A stretch of 36,626 nucleotides of DNA from Streptomyces longispororuber (GCF_024448165.1 NZ_JAMOLN010000098.1:1-36626), one strand, 5' to 3'. Positions 16,715 to 25,310 are shown, counted from the first letter of the stretch. Notes: a model not told the origin generated them from the letters alone. Numbers and translations: made by a program.

Positions 16715-17520
16715 GTGAGAAGACCATCGTGGACCGCTCGGAGATCCAGGTCCGCGACCTGCACAAGTCCTTCGGCGACAACCACGTCCTGCGGGGCATC
16801 GACATGGAGGTCGGCCGGGGCGAGGTCGTCTGTGTCATCGGCCCGTCCGGCTCCGGCAAATCGACGCTACTGAGGTGTGTGAACCTCCTGGAGGAGCCCA
16901 GCAAAGGCCAGGTCTTCGTCGGCGGCACCGAACTGACCGATCCTGACGTCGACATCGACGCCGTGCGCCGCCGCATCGGGATGGTCTTCCAGCAGTTCAA
17001 CCTGTTCCCGCATCTGACGGTCACCGAGAACCTCACGCTGCCGCAACGCCGCGTCCTCCGCCGGGGCAAGGCGGAGTCGGCGCGGGTGGCGGCCGAGAAC
17101 TTGCGGCGTGTCGGCCTCGCCGAGAAGGCCGAGGCGTACCCGTCGTCCCTGTCCGGCGGGCAGCAGCAGCGGGTCGCCATCGCCCGCGCGCTCGCCATGG
17201 GTCCCGAGGTGATGCTCTTCGACGAGCCGACCTCGGCGCTCGACCCCGAGCTGGTGGGGGACGTCCTCGCGGTGATGCGCATGCTCGCCGACGAGGGAAT
17301 GACGATGATGGTCGTCACCCACGAGATGACCTTCGCCCGCGAGGTCGCGGACCGGGTCGTCTTCATGGACGGCGGCGTGATCGTCGAGGACGGCGCCCCC
17401 GAGCAGGTCATCACCGCCCCCCGCCACGAACGCACCCGACACTTCCTGTCTCGGTTGCTCGACCCGGCGATGGCCGAGGTGGAGGAGGAGTCTGCGGACC
17501 AGGTGGGCAAGTCCGAGTAG
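16711..17520 (+). CDS. Amino-acid ABC transporter, ATP-binding protein
   Basis: A 269-residue nucleotide-binding subunit that powers uptake. Walker A GPSGSGKST (44-52), the Q-loop VFQQFNLFPH, signature LSGGQQQR (147-154), Walker B VMLFDEPTSALD (167-178) and the switch His in VVTHEM are all intact. It resembles the GlnQ/HisP group. The start at ATG 16711 overlaps the permease stop. The C-terminus carries a short acidic tail. No terminator hairpin is obvious after the stop. Confidence 0.95.
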   Translation: MSEKTIVDRSEIQVRDLHKSFGDNHVLRGIDMEVGRGEVVCVIGPSGSGKSTLLRCVNLLEEPSKGQVFVGGTELTDPDVDIDAVRRRIGMVFQQFNLFPHLTVTENLTLPQRRVLRRGKAESARVAAENLRRVGLAEKAEAYPSSLSGGQQQRVAIARALAMGPEVMLFDEPTSALDPELVGDVLAVMRMLADEGMTMMVVTHEMTFAREVADRVVFMDGGVIVEDGAPEQVITAPRHERTRHFLSRLLDPAMAEVEEESADQVGKSE

Positions 17521-17990
17521 CGCCTCAGGGAGGGGCAGAGAGGACCAGGTTCCCAAACGTTCCAGCGCGCCCTCATGATCCATAAGATGGCCCGCTCAAC
17601 TGTCCATCTCTTTGGCAGGAGGCGAAGCTGTCCTGGTCCTCCCGGCCGGGCACCGTATTGAGGTCAGATCAAGGAAGAAGTTCACCCACTCGACAAGGGG
17701 GCAGCCAAAGGCGAAGCCAGGCTCAGGCGATGGCCGATTCCGAATGGGTGAGCATCTCCGAATGGGTGAGCATCAGACGGACAGTAGGTCTCGGACTGGA
17801 ACGCTGTCGCTCGGGGCTTTGGTGATCATGATGGTCAGCCGTCCTCGAGGCCACCGCCGACACCATGCCCCTGCCGCGACAGGAGCGGCTTCACTGCCTC
17901 TCCCCCGGCACAAGAATTCCGTCGGCTCGCCACCCACGGGGCGCCGGTGCCGGAACCGCACAGCCCAGGGCGGCCTTTCCCTCAGCATGA
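17521..17990. other. Intergenic region with no supported gene
   Basis: 470 bp following the ABC operon. Long open frames here have no ribosome binding site and no protein-like composition. It contains an 18-bp tandem duplication at 17739-17774. No terminator or RNA gene was recognised. Confidence 0.5.
17739..17774 (+). repeat. 18-bp tandem duplication
   Basis: TCCGAATGGGTGAGCATC occurs twice with no gap (17739-17756 and 17757-17774), both copies identical. It lies in non-coding DNA between the ABC importer and a membrane-anchored hypothetical gene. Confidence 0.9.
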
Positions 17991-18500
17991 ATGACACGGT
18001 CGCGGTTTGCCCTGGTCACCAGCGGGTCCACCTTGCTGGCATCCGTCGCCTCCAGCTGGTTCGCAATGCGGGCAACTGGCCGGCAGGTGGCGCAGCAGTT
18101 GCGCAGTGCTCAAGAGGACAGGGCAGACAGTCGTGCAGCCGGTCAGCGGGAAGTCCGGCGCGAGCTGTATCGGCGGTTCTTGCAGCAGGCGCTGGATGCA
18201 GCCAGGTGCGTTATCGCCCTGCGGCCGTCGGCAGAACTTGCACACGAGGAGTTCGAATCTGCCGCGCGGCGGGCCCGGGAGGCGATCGGGGAACTGTCTG
18301 CGGTGGAGGCGCTGATCACGCTGGAGGGTCCGGAGGAGATGACGGACGCGGCTGAGAAGGTCATCAGCACCTCCTGGCGGCGGGTGAGGCGGGTTGCCGG
18401 TCGTACGGTCACGGCGGGGGGCACGGCCCGCGCATGGTCGAACCCTTCTTCTCCCCCTCGCACCTGTAGCTGGACGGCGGCCTGTACCTCCACGTCCTGA
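17991..18500 (+). CDS. Membrane-anchored hypothetical protein, C-terminus probably altered
   Basis: A frame of 169 residues with an N-terminal hydrophobic anchor (FALVTSGSTLLASVASSWFA) followed by a basic/charged helical region (QQLRSAQEDRADSRAAG, then RRELYRRFLQQALDAAR) and further amphipathic helices. Similar single-span proteins of unknown function are common in Streptomyces. I know no specific role. Up to about residue 140 the protein looks genuine. The last 25 residues overlap the start of the broken 2H-phosphoesterase gene at 18434 in another frame and are Ser/Thr/Pro-rich, so the original 3' end was probably lost. ATG 17991 has no strong ribosome binding site. Confidence 0.55.
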   Translation: MTRSRFALVTSGSTLLASVASSWFAMRATGRQVAQQLRSAQEDRADSRAAGQREVRRELYRRFLQQALDAARCVIALRPSAELAHEEFESAARRAREAIGELSAVEALITLEGPEEMTDAAEKVISTSWRRVRRVAGRTVTAGGTARAWSNPSSPPRTCSWTAACTSTS

Positions 18501-18682
18501 TCGTCATCGGGAACCATCCCGGCGTCGGCGACTACGCCGCCGCCCACGAAGACATCCTCGGCACCTGTTGGGAGCGGATCGGTCCGATCGCAGGCCGCCG
18601 GCTCCACGCCACCGTGCAAGGCATCCACCACCCCACCACAAGCGAGCAGCGCCATCGGGCGGCTGCCGCACTCCAGCCGTGA
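18434..18682 (+). pseudogene. 2H phosphoesterase (2'-5' RNA ligase-like), truncated remnant
   Basis: From ATG 18434 the frame reads MVEPFFSPSHL, then a TAG (18467-18469), then continues in the same frame with LDGGLYLHVLIVIGNHPGV, HEDILGTCWERIGPI and LHATVQGIHHP. The His-x-Thr in LHATV is the first of the two signature motifs of the 2H phosphoesterase superfamily (LigT-like RNA-processing enzymes). The frame ends at 18680-18682, before the second His-x-Thr motif. With an internal stop and half the enzyme missing it should be inactive. Family assignment rests on my recognition of one motif and surrounding residues. Confidence 0.6.
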
Positions 18683-18844
18683 GACGGTCCCGAAGCTCGC
18701 ACGGCATCTGCTGGGGAACCTGGCTGCGAGGGTGCCGCCGTCGATGAAGCAGCACGCGCCTGCACGGAGATTGACGCGCCCACACCCTCCTCAAAAGGGT
18801 ACGGCCGCGGGATGGTTGACTGACCACAGCTACGGGGGCAGGCC

Positions 18845-19459
18845 ATGACAGGGCCATCAGCAGACGATCAGCATCACACAAAGAATCAGGTGTCGGGCAA
18901 CGCCCAGATCCACGGGCCGGTGATCCAAGCCGGCTACATCAATGGGGACGTCAACGTCCGCACGGCACCCCCTCCTCCGGAGGTCCCGCTTCTCGCCTCC
19001 TTCGAGTACCACGGGAGTCCGGACAGCTTCCAGCTCGAAGACGGCACGCAGCACCAGCTGGGACTCGGCGTCCGCGTGCTGATCGAGGGACTGACAACGC
19101 AAGCCGTCATCCTGAAACGCTTGCGGCCCGTCGTCCTGTCACGCACACCTCCGCGCCCGGCCGCGCGGTTCTTCCTGACGGTTGGCATCCTCGAAGTACG
19201 GGGCTTCACCACTGACCTCGATCGCGAGTCTCCATCCTTGACACCCTTAGAACCCCATCTCCCAGACTTTCCGTTCACTGTGTCGAGCAGTGACCCAGAG
19301 CTCTTCGAGATCCACCCTCGCTCACAGTTCGATGTCACGTGGTCTCTGGAATTGGACTGGTCGAGTGCCGGTCGCCAGGGCACGGTCGCCATCACTGGCC
19401 CTGAGCCATTCCAGTACTGGGCCAACCCACCCTCCGCGGAGCGGGGTTCGATCTGGTGA
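18845..19459 (+). CDS. Protein with N-terminal RHIM-like amyloid motif and beta-rich domain
   Basis: A 204-residue protein. Residues 14-38 (NQVSGNAQIHGPVIQAGYIN followed by GDVNV) form a repeat-like Asn/Gly/Gln segment of the type called bacterial amyloid signalling sequence, with a VIQAG core resembling the IQIG/VQVG core of animal RHIM. The rest (from about residue 45) is a beta-strand-rich domain with no cysteines or catalytic motif that I recognise. A GGGGG run ahead of ATG 18845 supports the start. In known systems such motifs let a receptor nucleate fibres in an effector. Here the motif is N-terminal and no NTPase is fused. A neighbouring NTPase-WD40 gene on the other strand carries a different QAG motif. 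Confidence 0.75.
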   Translation: MTGPSADDQHHTKNQVSGNAQIHGPVIQAGYINGDVNVRTAPPPPEVPLLASFEYHGSPDSFQLEDGTQHQLGLGVRVLIEGLTTQAVILKRLRPVVLSRTPPRPAARFFLTVGILEVRGFTTDLDRESPSLTPLEPHLPDFPFTVSSSDPELFEIHPRSQFDVTWSLELDWSSAGRQGTVAITGPEPFQYWANPPSAERGSIW

Positions 19460-19987
19460 TGGTGGTCCCGCTTTATGCTCCTCCTGGCCGCCGCACTCGA
19501 TGATGGAACCCTCGGCATAGCCTTCGCCCGACGCGTTCGGCCCTGCTTCGATCGGGCAGACGGGCCCACCGGTGGAGCCCCGCCCATTCCACGGATGCCA
19601 TGCACAGCATCCTGCCGGACGGCGGCGATCCTGAGTGGGCCAGGACGTACTGGCTGGCATGGGTGCCAGTCCCGCGGCACAGGTATCCGATCCCGCCGAC
19701 CCGTCACACGGAGACTGCGCGCAAGAGCGTCTTCTCAGTGACCAACGGGCTGCTGCCGATCAACGCGAATCGGCTGCCGACGCCCGAGAAGGCCGGCTTG
19801 CTGCCTGGGAGCGCAAAGTGGACGAGCGAGGTCGCTCCGGAGTGGCCACCGCCACCAGCCGTCCGCTCGACGCCCTTGTTCTCGACGCCGAGAGCACGGA
19901 TCGGCCGTCGCCGGGACCGCGACGATCGTGGACTCGGCCACGCTGCGGTGGGCCGCGATGAACGTGTGGACTTCAAGAGAATCACGC
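19460..19987. other. Region with a possible decayed coiled-coil gene
   Basis: 528 bp between convergent genes. Plus-strand frame 19635-19961 contains a helical stretch (ERLLSDQRAAADQRESAADA, then LAAWERKVDERGR) that looks like part of a coiled-coil protein. It then becomes Arg/Pro-rich, while the neighbouring frame reads DSATLRWAAMNVWTSRE. This suggests a frameshifted relic. There is no ribosome binding site and no family assignment. Confidence 0.35.
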
Positions 19988-22900
19988 TCATTCTGGGTGA
20001 CACGGCGGGGCGAATTTCAACCCGCTGAGGTATCGGTTCCAGATCTCCGGTGTGAGAGCTGGGGCGGTTGCGGCGCAGACTTGACGTGCATTGTCGTCGG
20101 GGCTCAGATGCCACAGCCGCATCTCACTGGAGCCGGTAGCCCCTGCAAGGGTCCGGTCATCTGGGCTGAAGGCCAGAGCCCAGATGGGATCGGAGAGGAT
20201 GGCCAGGGGGCGTTCGATACCTACGGGGTGTGCGAGGCGAGTGATGTCCCATAGGCGGACCTGGTGGTCTGCGCCGCCCGTAGCGAGGAGACGGCCGTCA
20301 TGACTGACCGCCAGTACCCGCACTGTGCCTGTGCGACCTACCAAGGGCGGTCCTGCGGGCTCGGGCCACTTCCCAGGCGTCAGCTTCCACAGGCGTACCG
20401 TGCCGTCGCTCGCTGCGCTGGCCAGGTTCTGACCGTCCGGGGTGAACGCTACTGACTGTACCGGGGCTGCGTGGCCGTTTAGCTGGGTGATGAGACGAGG
20501 GTGGGCAGGATCGGCAACGCGCCACAGCAGGATCTGGCGTGGTTTGCCGGCGGTGGCGAGTGTGCGGCCGCTCGGGCTGAATGCCAGCGCTGTGCTGCCT
20601 TGAGTGTTCTCGGTGAGCGGTGTGCCGATTGGCCTGGCACGTCGGCGGTCACGAACGTCCCACAGACGTACCGTGCCGCCGTTATCGAGGCTTGCGAGCG
20701 TGCGGCGGTCGGGACTGAACCGGAGGGCTTCGATACCGTCGGTGTGGCCAGTCAGCGGTGGGGCGATCGCAACCGGGTGCGCCAGATCGGTGACGTCCCA
20801 AAGGTGCACGACCCGGCCCCATCCCTCCGCGGCGGCCAGAGTCCGCCCATCCGGAGAGAGCGCGATGATCGGGCCCATACCGTCCGGATAGCCACCACGG
20901 GGGGTCAGCGGCCGTGGATGCGCCGGGTCTGTCACCCGCCAGGTAGACAACCCCGTTGTTCCGGTCAGGAGCCGGTCGCCACGGGGCGTGAATGCCATAG
21001 AGAGTGCCCCCTCCGCTTTACCGAGCACCGTGTCAGGGAAGCTCCACAAGAGGATCGTCCTGTCGTCGTCCCCGCTGGCGATTGTCCGCCCATCGGGGCT
21101 GACCGCGACTGTTTCGATGACCGAGGCATGGCCGGTTAGGGGCGGTTCGATCGGTGTCGTCGCGGGCCCCCAGGGGTCCACGTCCCATCGCCGCACGGTG
21201 CAGTCAACCGAACCGGTCGCCAGCGTTCTGCCATCATGACTGAACGCTAGGCTTGTGATCGCAGCGGTGTGCCCGGTCAACGGATCGCCGCGAGGCTTGG
21301 GACGGGAGCGGTCAGTCAGGTCAAGCAGTGCCGCCGTGTTTTCCACCCCCGCAACAGCAAGGGTCTTGCTGTCAGGGCTGAACTCCAGCACAGACACGGA
21401 ACCGATCTGCCCCGAACTCGGTTTGCCCAGCGGATGGGGACGGGACAGATTCGTCACATCCCACAAGTGGACCAGCCCGTCCCCCGCAACGGCCAAGGTC
21501 CTACCGTCCGGTGAGAATGCCACGTCCGTGGCAGGGCCATCGCGCGCGACGACCAGCCGGTTGAGCGAACGCAGACCCGCGCCTAAAACGACGCGCCACA
21601 GGCGCAAGACACCCCCGGATCCGACTGCAGCCAGGGTGCGCCCATCCGGGCTCAGGGACACGGACATCACCAGCCCGGCGTCATCGCCACCAACGGGACG
21701 GCCCACCGGCTGTGGGTGGTTCTGATCGGTCACGTTCCACACCTGTACCGTTCCTGCGTTGCCACCGCACGCCAACACCTTCCCGTTGACGGAGAAGGCA
21801 AGCCCGGTGACCATCTGATGCTTAGTCAGCAACGGTTCGCCCAGCAGGCGTGGGCCTCCCGCCCGGGTCATGTCCCATAGCCGTACCTTGCCGTCACTGC
21901 CGCCGCTCGCCAGGACCCGGCCGTCGGGCGAGTATGCCAGCGCGCGGACGGGGCCGGCGTGAGCCCTGAGCGGTGTCGCCAAGGGTCCATTCGCATCCGC
22001 TGTCAGCTGCAGCCGTGTCACCGCGTCACCGTGCCGCATCCGGTGCCCCACTACGTCGAACTGCGCTGCCAGCGGTGACTCCCTCCCTCTCAGCCGGTCT
22101 GCCTGGGCCGTGACTCTGCTGAAGTTGGCGGAATCACGCTGAGTGCGTGCCGTCGACCGCTGCTGCAGGGCGATCACCGCGGCCGCGGAGGCGAGTAGAG
22201 CAAGGATCGTAAGGGTGGCCACTACGGCACGGCGCAGCCCCAAAGCCCGGCGCTGGTGACGGACGGACGCCGCGAGAAAGGCAGACGCCGTTCTGCTGAG
22301 ATGGCCGGGAGAGGAGTCCGCCCAGACCCGAGCGGCGGCGAGGCGGTGGCCACGGTAGAGCCGACCAGCATCACGGGCCGCGCCATCCCAATCAGCGGCG
22401 GACTCCTCCAGCCGCTGGTGCAGCAGATGTCCGGCCCGGTCGTCCTCAATCCAATGCCGCAACCTTGGCCAGGCATGCAGCAACGCCTCGTGCGTGATTT
22501 CCACACCGTCCTGACGTCGCGTCAGTAGCCGCCCCGTGGTGAACGCCTCGACCGCCGATACGGTGGCCAGAGGCATGTCCCCCAGCGTCTCAACACGATC
22601 GTTCGCAATGCGCCGACGGGTGGCCTGGGTGCCCTCGCCAAGGGTGACCAAGCGCAAGAACAAGGGGCCCGCCGCCCGCTGCGCGTCCGGGTCAAGAGCG
22701 GTGAACAGACGCTCTGCGGTTGCCGCCACCGCCTGGTGGATGCCACCGGTGGCTCGATACCCGGCCACGGTAAGAGTGTGACCATGCCGCCGCTGCCACG
22801 TTCCGCGCAGCGCGTGTGCGAGCAGCGGCAGGCGTCCTGCCTCATAGGGCTCGTCCGCGTCGATCGAGGCGGCGACACCGAGGTCGCTCAAGAGCAGTTC

Positions 22901-23791
22901 CACCAGGCCCGGCTCCATATCAAGGCCCACGGTACGAGCAGGGAAGAGGATCGCCTCACGCAGCTCCACCTCACTCAACGGGCCGATCAGAACCTGTCCG
23001 CGCCCCAGGGCTGCACGCAGTTGTGGGTACCGGGAGCAGGCCGCGTAAAAGTCGGCGCGCAACACTAAGACCACTAGCGCCGCTGCTGTATCGCCGCGCG
23101 GATCAGCCTGGGCCAGGGCGGCCAGCATGTCGAGAAAGGCGTGCCGCTCGGATCCTCGATCGCAGACGGTGAACAGCTCCTCCAACTGATCCACCACGAC
23201 AACCATGCGGCGCCCGGTGCCGCCCTCGCGCAGCGCAGCCCGCACGGAAGCCGTCCATGCCAGCGGTTCCGGGCTCCGGGACGCGGGCGGCGCAGCCATG
23301 GGCAGGGCCTCAGCGACCTTGGCCGTGAGTGTGCCAACCGGGTCAGCTGTAGGCCGCAGGACAAGCTGTGGCCAGCGCGAGGAGCCTGCGGCAGGCAACG
23401 CCCCATGCGCCAAGTCCGGCAACAGCCCTGCCTGCACCAGTGACGACTTGCCCGCCCCCGACGGCCCCACGACCGCAAGCATCCCACCCTCACGCAACCG
23501 CTCGTCGAGCCGCTCCACGAGTTCGGCGGTGAGCCGCTCACGACCGAAGAACCAGCGGGCTTGGTCTACCTCGAACGCGGGTAGGCCCGGATAGGGACAC
23601 TCCCCCGTGTCCGCACCTGGCAGCACCCGCCGCGCCTCGCGCACCCCGTCTGGGTAGTGCAGGTGCAGGTCCCGCTCGGCGATGTGCTGGTCGCGACCAG
23701 CCTGAAAGACGCGAGCATCCCCCGTGGCCGTGCCGCGGAACTGCGGAGCCTGCTGCTCACCGCCCTCCTCGGACGGCGGGGGCACGACCAT
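19988..23791 (-). CDS. nSTAND1 NTPase-WD40 receptor with N-terminal amyloid-type motif
   Basis: A 1267-residue NLR-like protein. Residues 24-38 hold GDARVFQAGRDQHIA, the motif shared with the C-terminus of the upstream protein. The nSTAND1 ATPase follows (YPGLPAFEVDQARWFFGRE at 67-85; Walker A GPSGAGKS at 109-116; Walker B MVVVVDQLEE around 196-205), then a transmembrane helix at about 521-543 and 14 WD40 repeats from about 611 to 1245, enough for two seven-bladed propellers. Each repeat keeps the SPDGRTLA...LWDV pattern. The propellers are the likely sensor, the NTPase the switch and the N-terminal motif the output. It starts two bases after its partner's stop, so the two are translationally coupled. 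Antiviral function is inference. Confidence 0.9.
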   Translation of the reverse strand: MVVPPPSEEGGEQQAPQFRGTATGDARVFQAGRDQHIAERDLHLHYPDGVREARRVLPGADTGECPYPGLPAFEVDQARWFFGRERLTAELVERLDERLREGGMLAVVGPSGAGKSSLVQAGLLPDLAHGALPAAGSSRWPQLVLRPTADPVGTLTAKVAEALPMAAPPASRSPEPLAWTASVRAALREGGTGRRMVVVVDQLEELFTVCDRGSERHAFLDMLAALAQADPRGDTAAALVVLVLRADFYAACSRYPQLRAALGRGQVLIGPLSEVELREAILFPARTVGLDMEPGLVELLLSDLGVAASIDADEPYEAGRLPLLAHALRGTWQRRHGHTLTVAGYRATGGIHQAVAATAERLFTALDPDAQRAAGPLFLRLVTLGEGTQATRRRIANDRVETLGDMPLATVSAVEAFTTGRLLTRRQDGVEITHEALLHAWPRLRHWIEDDRAGHLLHQRLEESAADWDGAARDAGRLYRGHRLAAARVWADSSPGHLSRTASAFLAASVRHQRRALGLRRAVVATLTILALLASAAAVIALQQRSTARTQRDSANFSRVTAQADRLRGRESPLAAQFDVVGHRMRHGDAVTRLQLTADANGPLATPLRAHAGPVRALAYSPDGRVLASGGSDGKVRLWDMTRAGGPRLLGEPLLTKHQMVTGLAFSVNGKVLACGGNAGTVQVWNVTDQNHPQPVGRPVGGDDAGLVMSVSLSPDGRTLAAVGSGGVLRLWRVVLGAGLRSLNRLVVARDGPATDVAFSPDGRTLAVAGDGLVHLWDVTNLSRPHPLGKPSSGQIGSVSVLEFSPDSKTLAVAGVENTAALLDLTDRSRPKPRGDPLTGHTAAITSLAFSHDGRTLATGSVDCTVRRWDVDPWGPATTPIEPPLTGHASVIETVAVSPDGRTIASGDDDRTILLWSFPDTVLGKAEGALSMAFTPRGDRLLTGTTGLSTWRVTDPAHPRPLTPRGGYPDGMGPIIALSPDGRTLAAAEGWGRVVHLWDVTDLAHPVAIAPPLTGHTDGIEALRFSPDRRTLASLDNGGTVRLWDVRDRRRARPIGTPLTENTQGSTALAFSPSGRTLATAGKPRQILLWRVADPAHPRLITQLNGHAAPVQSVAFTPDGQNLASAASDGTVRLWKLTPGKWPEPAGPPLVGRTGTVRVLAVSHDGRLLATGGADHQVRLWDITRLAHPVGIERPLAILSDPIWALAFSPDDRTLAGATGSSEMRLWHLSPDDNARQVCAATAPALTPEIWNRYLSGLKFAPPCHPE

Positions 23792-23793
23792 GG

Positions 23794-24204
23794 TCAGCCA
23801 CCGGTGATGTGCTGGTCGCGGCCGGCTTGGTAGACACGGCCGTTATCGGATGCTTCGGCCCGCAGGGATTGCATGCCGACGCCATAAGGGCTACTACCTG
23901 GCGGAGTGAGTTCGCCAGCGAGCAAGGCACGCAACTCAGCCCCGGCTGACGGGTCGTGGCGGAGCAACGACTGCAGCCTGATCTGCCAGTCCGACACGAG
24001 CGTCCTTTCGACCTCCGTGTCGCGCTCGTCGCGCGCGGCGAGCAGCAGACGCCGGGAGGCGACGAGCTCCTCGTCGATGGCGTCGGCCTGCTCCGGGCGG
24101 GCGCGACGCCACAGAGCCACAATGGCGGCGCGAACTCCTTCCCACGTGTCACTGGCGATGGCTCCTACGAGAGCCGTTCCTGCCGAGAGCACTATCGGAT
24201 CCAT
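23794..24204 (-). CDS. Putative membrane-active effector with C-terminal amyloid-type motif
   Basis: A 136-residue protein preceding the WD40 receptor. The N-terminus (DPIVLSAGTALVGAIASDTW) is hydrophobic and leads into helices (VRAAIVALWRRARPE, then EELVASRRLLLAARDERDTE and SDWQIRLQSLLRHD). This resembles the Bell-type, HeLo-like four-helix domains proposed as bacterial pore-forming effectors. The end, DNGRVYQAGRDQHITGG (120-136), repeats the receptor's GDARVFQAGRDQHIAE. ATG 24204 follows GGGGAAG and is preferred over an upstream in-frame ATG at 24291. Effector with C-terminal motif plus receptor with N-terminal copy is the arrangement known for amyloid-templated bacterial NLR systems. The Bell assignment needs structure prediction. 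Confidence 0.8.
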   Translation of the reverse strand: MDPIVLSAGTALVGAIASDTWEGVRAAIVALWRRARPEQADAIDEELVASRRLLLAARDERDTEVERTLVSDWQIRLQSLLRHDPSAGAELRALLAGELTPPGSSPYGVGMQSLRAEASDNGRVYQAGRDQHITGG

Positions 24205-24413
24205 GGCACTTCCCCGTACGGCGCCTGGGCCATCCTGGGCCGTGGGCCCGCCTCTCACCCTAGAACTCGGCGCTCGAGGTGGGCGATACATGCAACGCCC
24301 GGGTTCATTCCCGTGCGTCTCAACTTCCCCACGAAAGGGTCAGGTTGCTTTGAAATGCGTCCGTCATGCCGTCCCACTATTGATCGGGGACGCAGGGATT
24401 TGGGGTCGTTGAC

Positions 24414-24579
24414 CGTTCTGGTGGGTACACCGGTTGGGGCACTCATGGCAGTTGTCGCCGTCCGCATGCTCGTCCAAGAGCTGGGCGGAGACTGGGGCTT
24501 CAACACTCACGGCAGCACCGTCTGGTACCGCCTACCTATCAGCGGCCAACAGACCGGACGCGAGCGGCGGCAACCGTGA
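24414..24579 (+). pseudogene. C-terminal remnant of a HATPase_c (RsbW-like) protein
   Basis: The frame ending at 24579 reads VAVRMLVQELGGDWGFNTHG then STVWYRLPISG. This layout (hydrophobic helix, Asp-Trp-Gly, short Gly/His stretch, Thr-Val-Trp-Tyr) matches the last strand pair of Streptomyces anti-sigma-factor-type ATPase domains. The ATP-binding boxes that should precede it are absent. It is most likely a leftover of a deletion; about 230 bp upstream show nothing else. The family call is tentative. Confidence 0.35.
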
Positions 24580-24635
24580 CCGGCCGCCGACCCTCGAAGG
24601 TCGAGCGCCGGCGGCGGCCGGTAGGGTCGGGCGCC

Positions 24636-25310
24636 ATGACCGACTGGACCGGGGTGCGTGATCGGGTTCTGGCCCTGGCCGCCGTGCCGGGCAGCGGCAA
24701 GGTGTTCGGGGCGGGGGCGCACCGCTTTGAGCTCGATGCCCCTCTAAACGCCACCGAGGTGGCCGACCTCGAGGTGTGGCTGGACGTTGATCTGCCCGAG
24801 GACTATCGCTCGTTCCTTCTGCATGTCGGAGCTGGCGGGGCCGGTCCGGCGTACGGCGTTCTCCCGGTACGGCGCGGCGGTTCTGCGGGCTGGCGCTGGG
24901 TCGGAGAGCTCATTGAGGAGGCCGAGCCGGGCATGTTCGCGGAGCCGTTTCCGGGAGGGGCGGACCCGGAGGCAACGGTCGCGATCCTGGCTGAGCGCCC
25001 GTTGCAGGACGACTTCGACGACCTCGCCGATCTTGACGCGGCGTTTGAGGCGTGGGAGGAGCGTCTGGGCGAGGTGCAGTACGATCCGCGCCGCACAGCC
25101 GGGGCGCTTTGCCTGTGTGATGAGGGCTGCGGGATGGTGGTCTGGCTGGTCGTCACCGGACCGGAACGCGGCCGAATGTGGCGTGACGATCGCGGCAGCG
25201 GCACGGATCTTCATCCGATGCGCGAGACCGACGGCTCCCCCTCGGACTTCGCCAGTTGGTACCTCGGATGGCTCGCAGCCGCCGAGACTGCCTGCGACCT
25301 TGACCGATAG
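24636..25310 (+). CDS. SMI1/KNR4 (SUKH) family protein
   Basis: A 224-residue SUKH protein: NATEVADLEVWLDVDLPEDY then RSFLLHVGAGGAGPAYGV, the characteristic acidic helix, Leu-Pro-x-Asp-Tyr-Arg turn and glycine-rich loop with YG. The later part (GALCLCDEGCGMVVWLVVTG, DFASWYLGWL) is also typical of the longer Streptomyces members. Bacterial SUKH proteins often give immunity to contact-dependent or secreted toxins; no toxin gene is adjacent. ATG 24636 is chosen because the upstream frame is Arg-rich and unlike the family. It is unrelated in detail to the SUKH gene at 7988, beyond the shared fold. Confidence 0.85.
   Translation: MTDWTGVRDRVLALAAVPGSGKVFGAGAHRFELDAPLNATEVADLEVWLDVDLPEDYRSFLLHVGAGGAGPAYGVLPVRRGGSAGWRWVGELIEEAEPGMFAEPFPGGADPEATVAILAERPLQDDFDDLADLDAAFEAWEERLGEVQYDPRRTAGALCLCDEGCGMVVWLVVTGPERGRMWRDDRGSGTDLHPMRETDGSPSDFASWYLGWLAAAETACDLDR

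Noticed and set aside
17612..18355. Plus-strand frame of 247 residues after the ABC operon
   Set aside because: No ribosome binding site, low-complexity His/Arg/Gly composition, and it overlaps the better-supported membrane protein at 17991.
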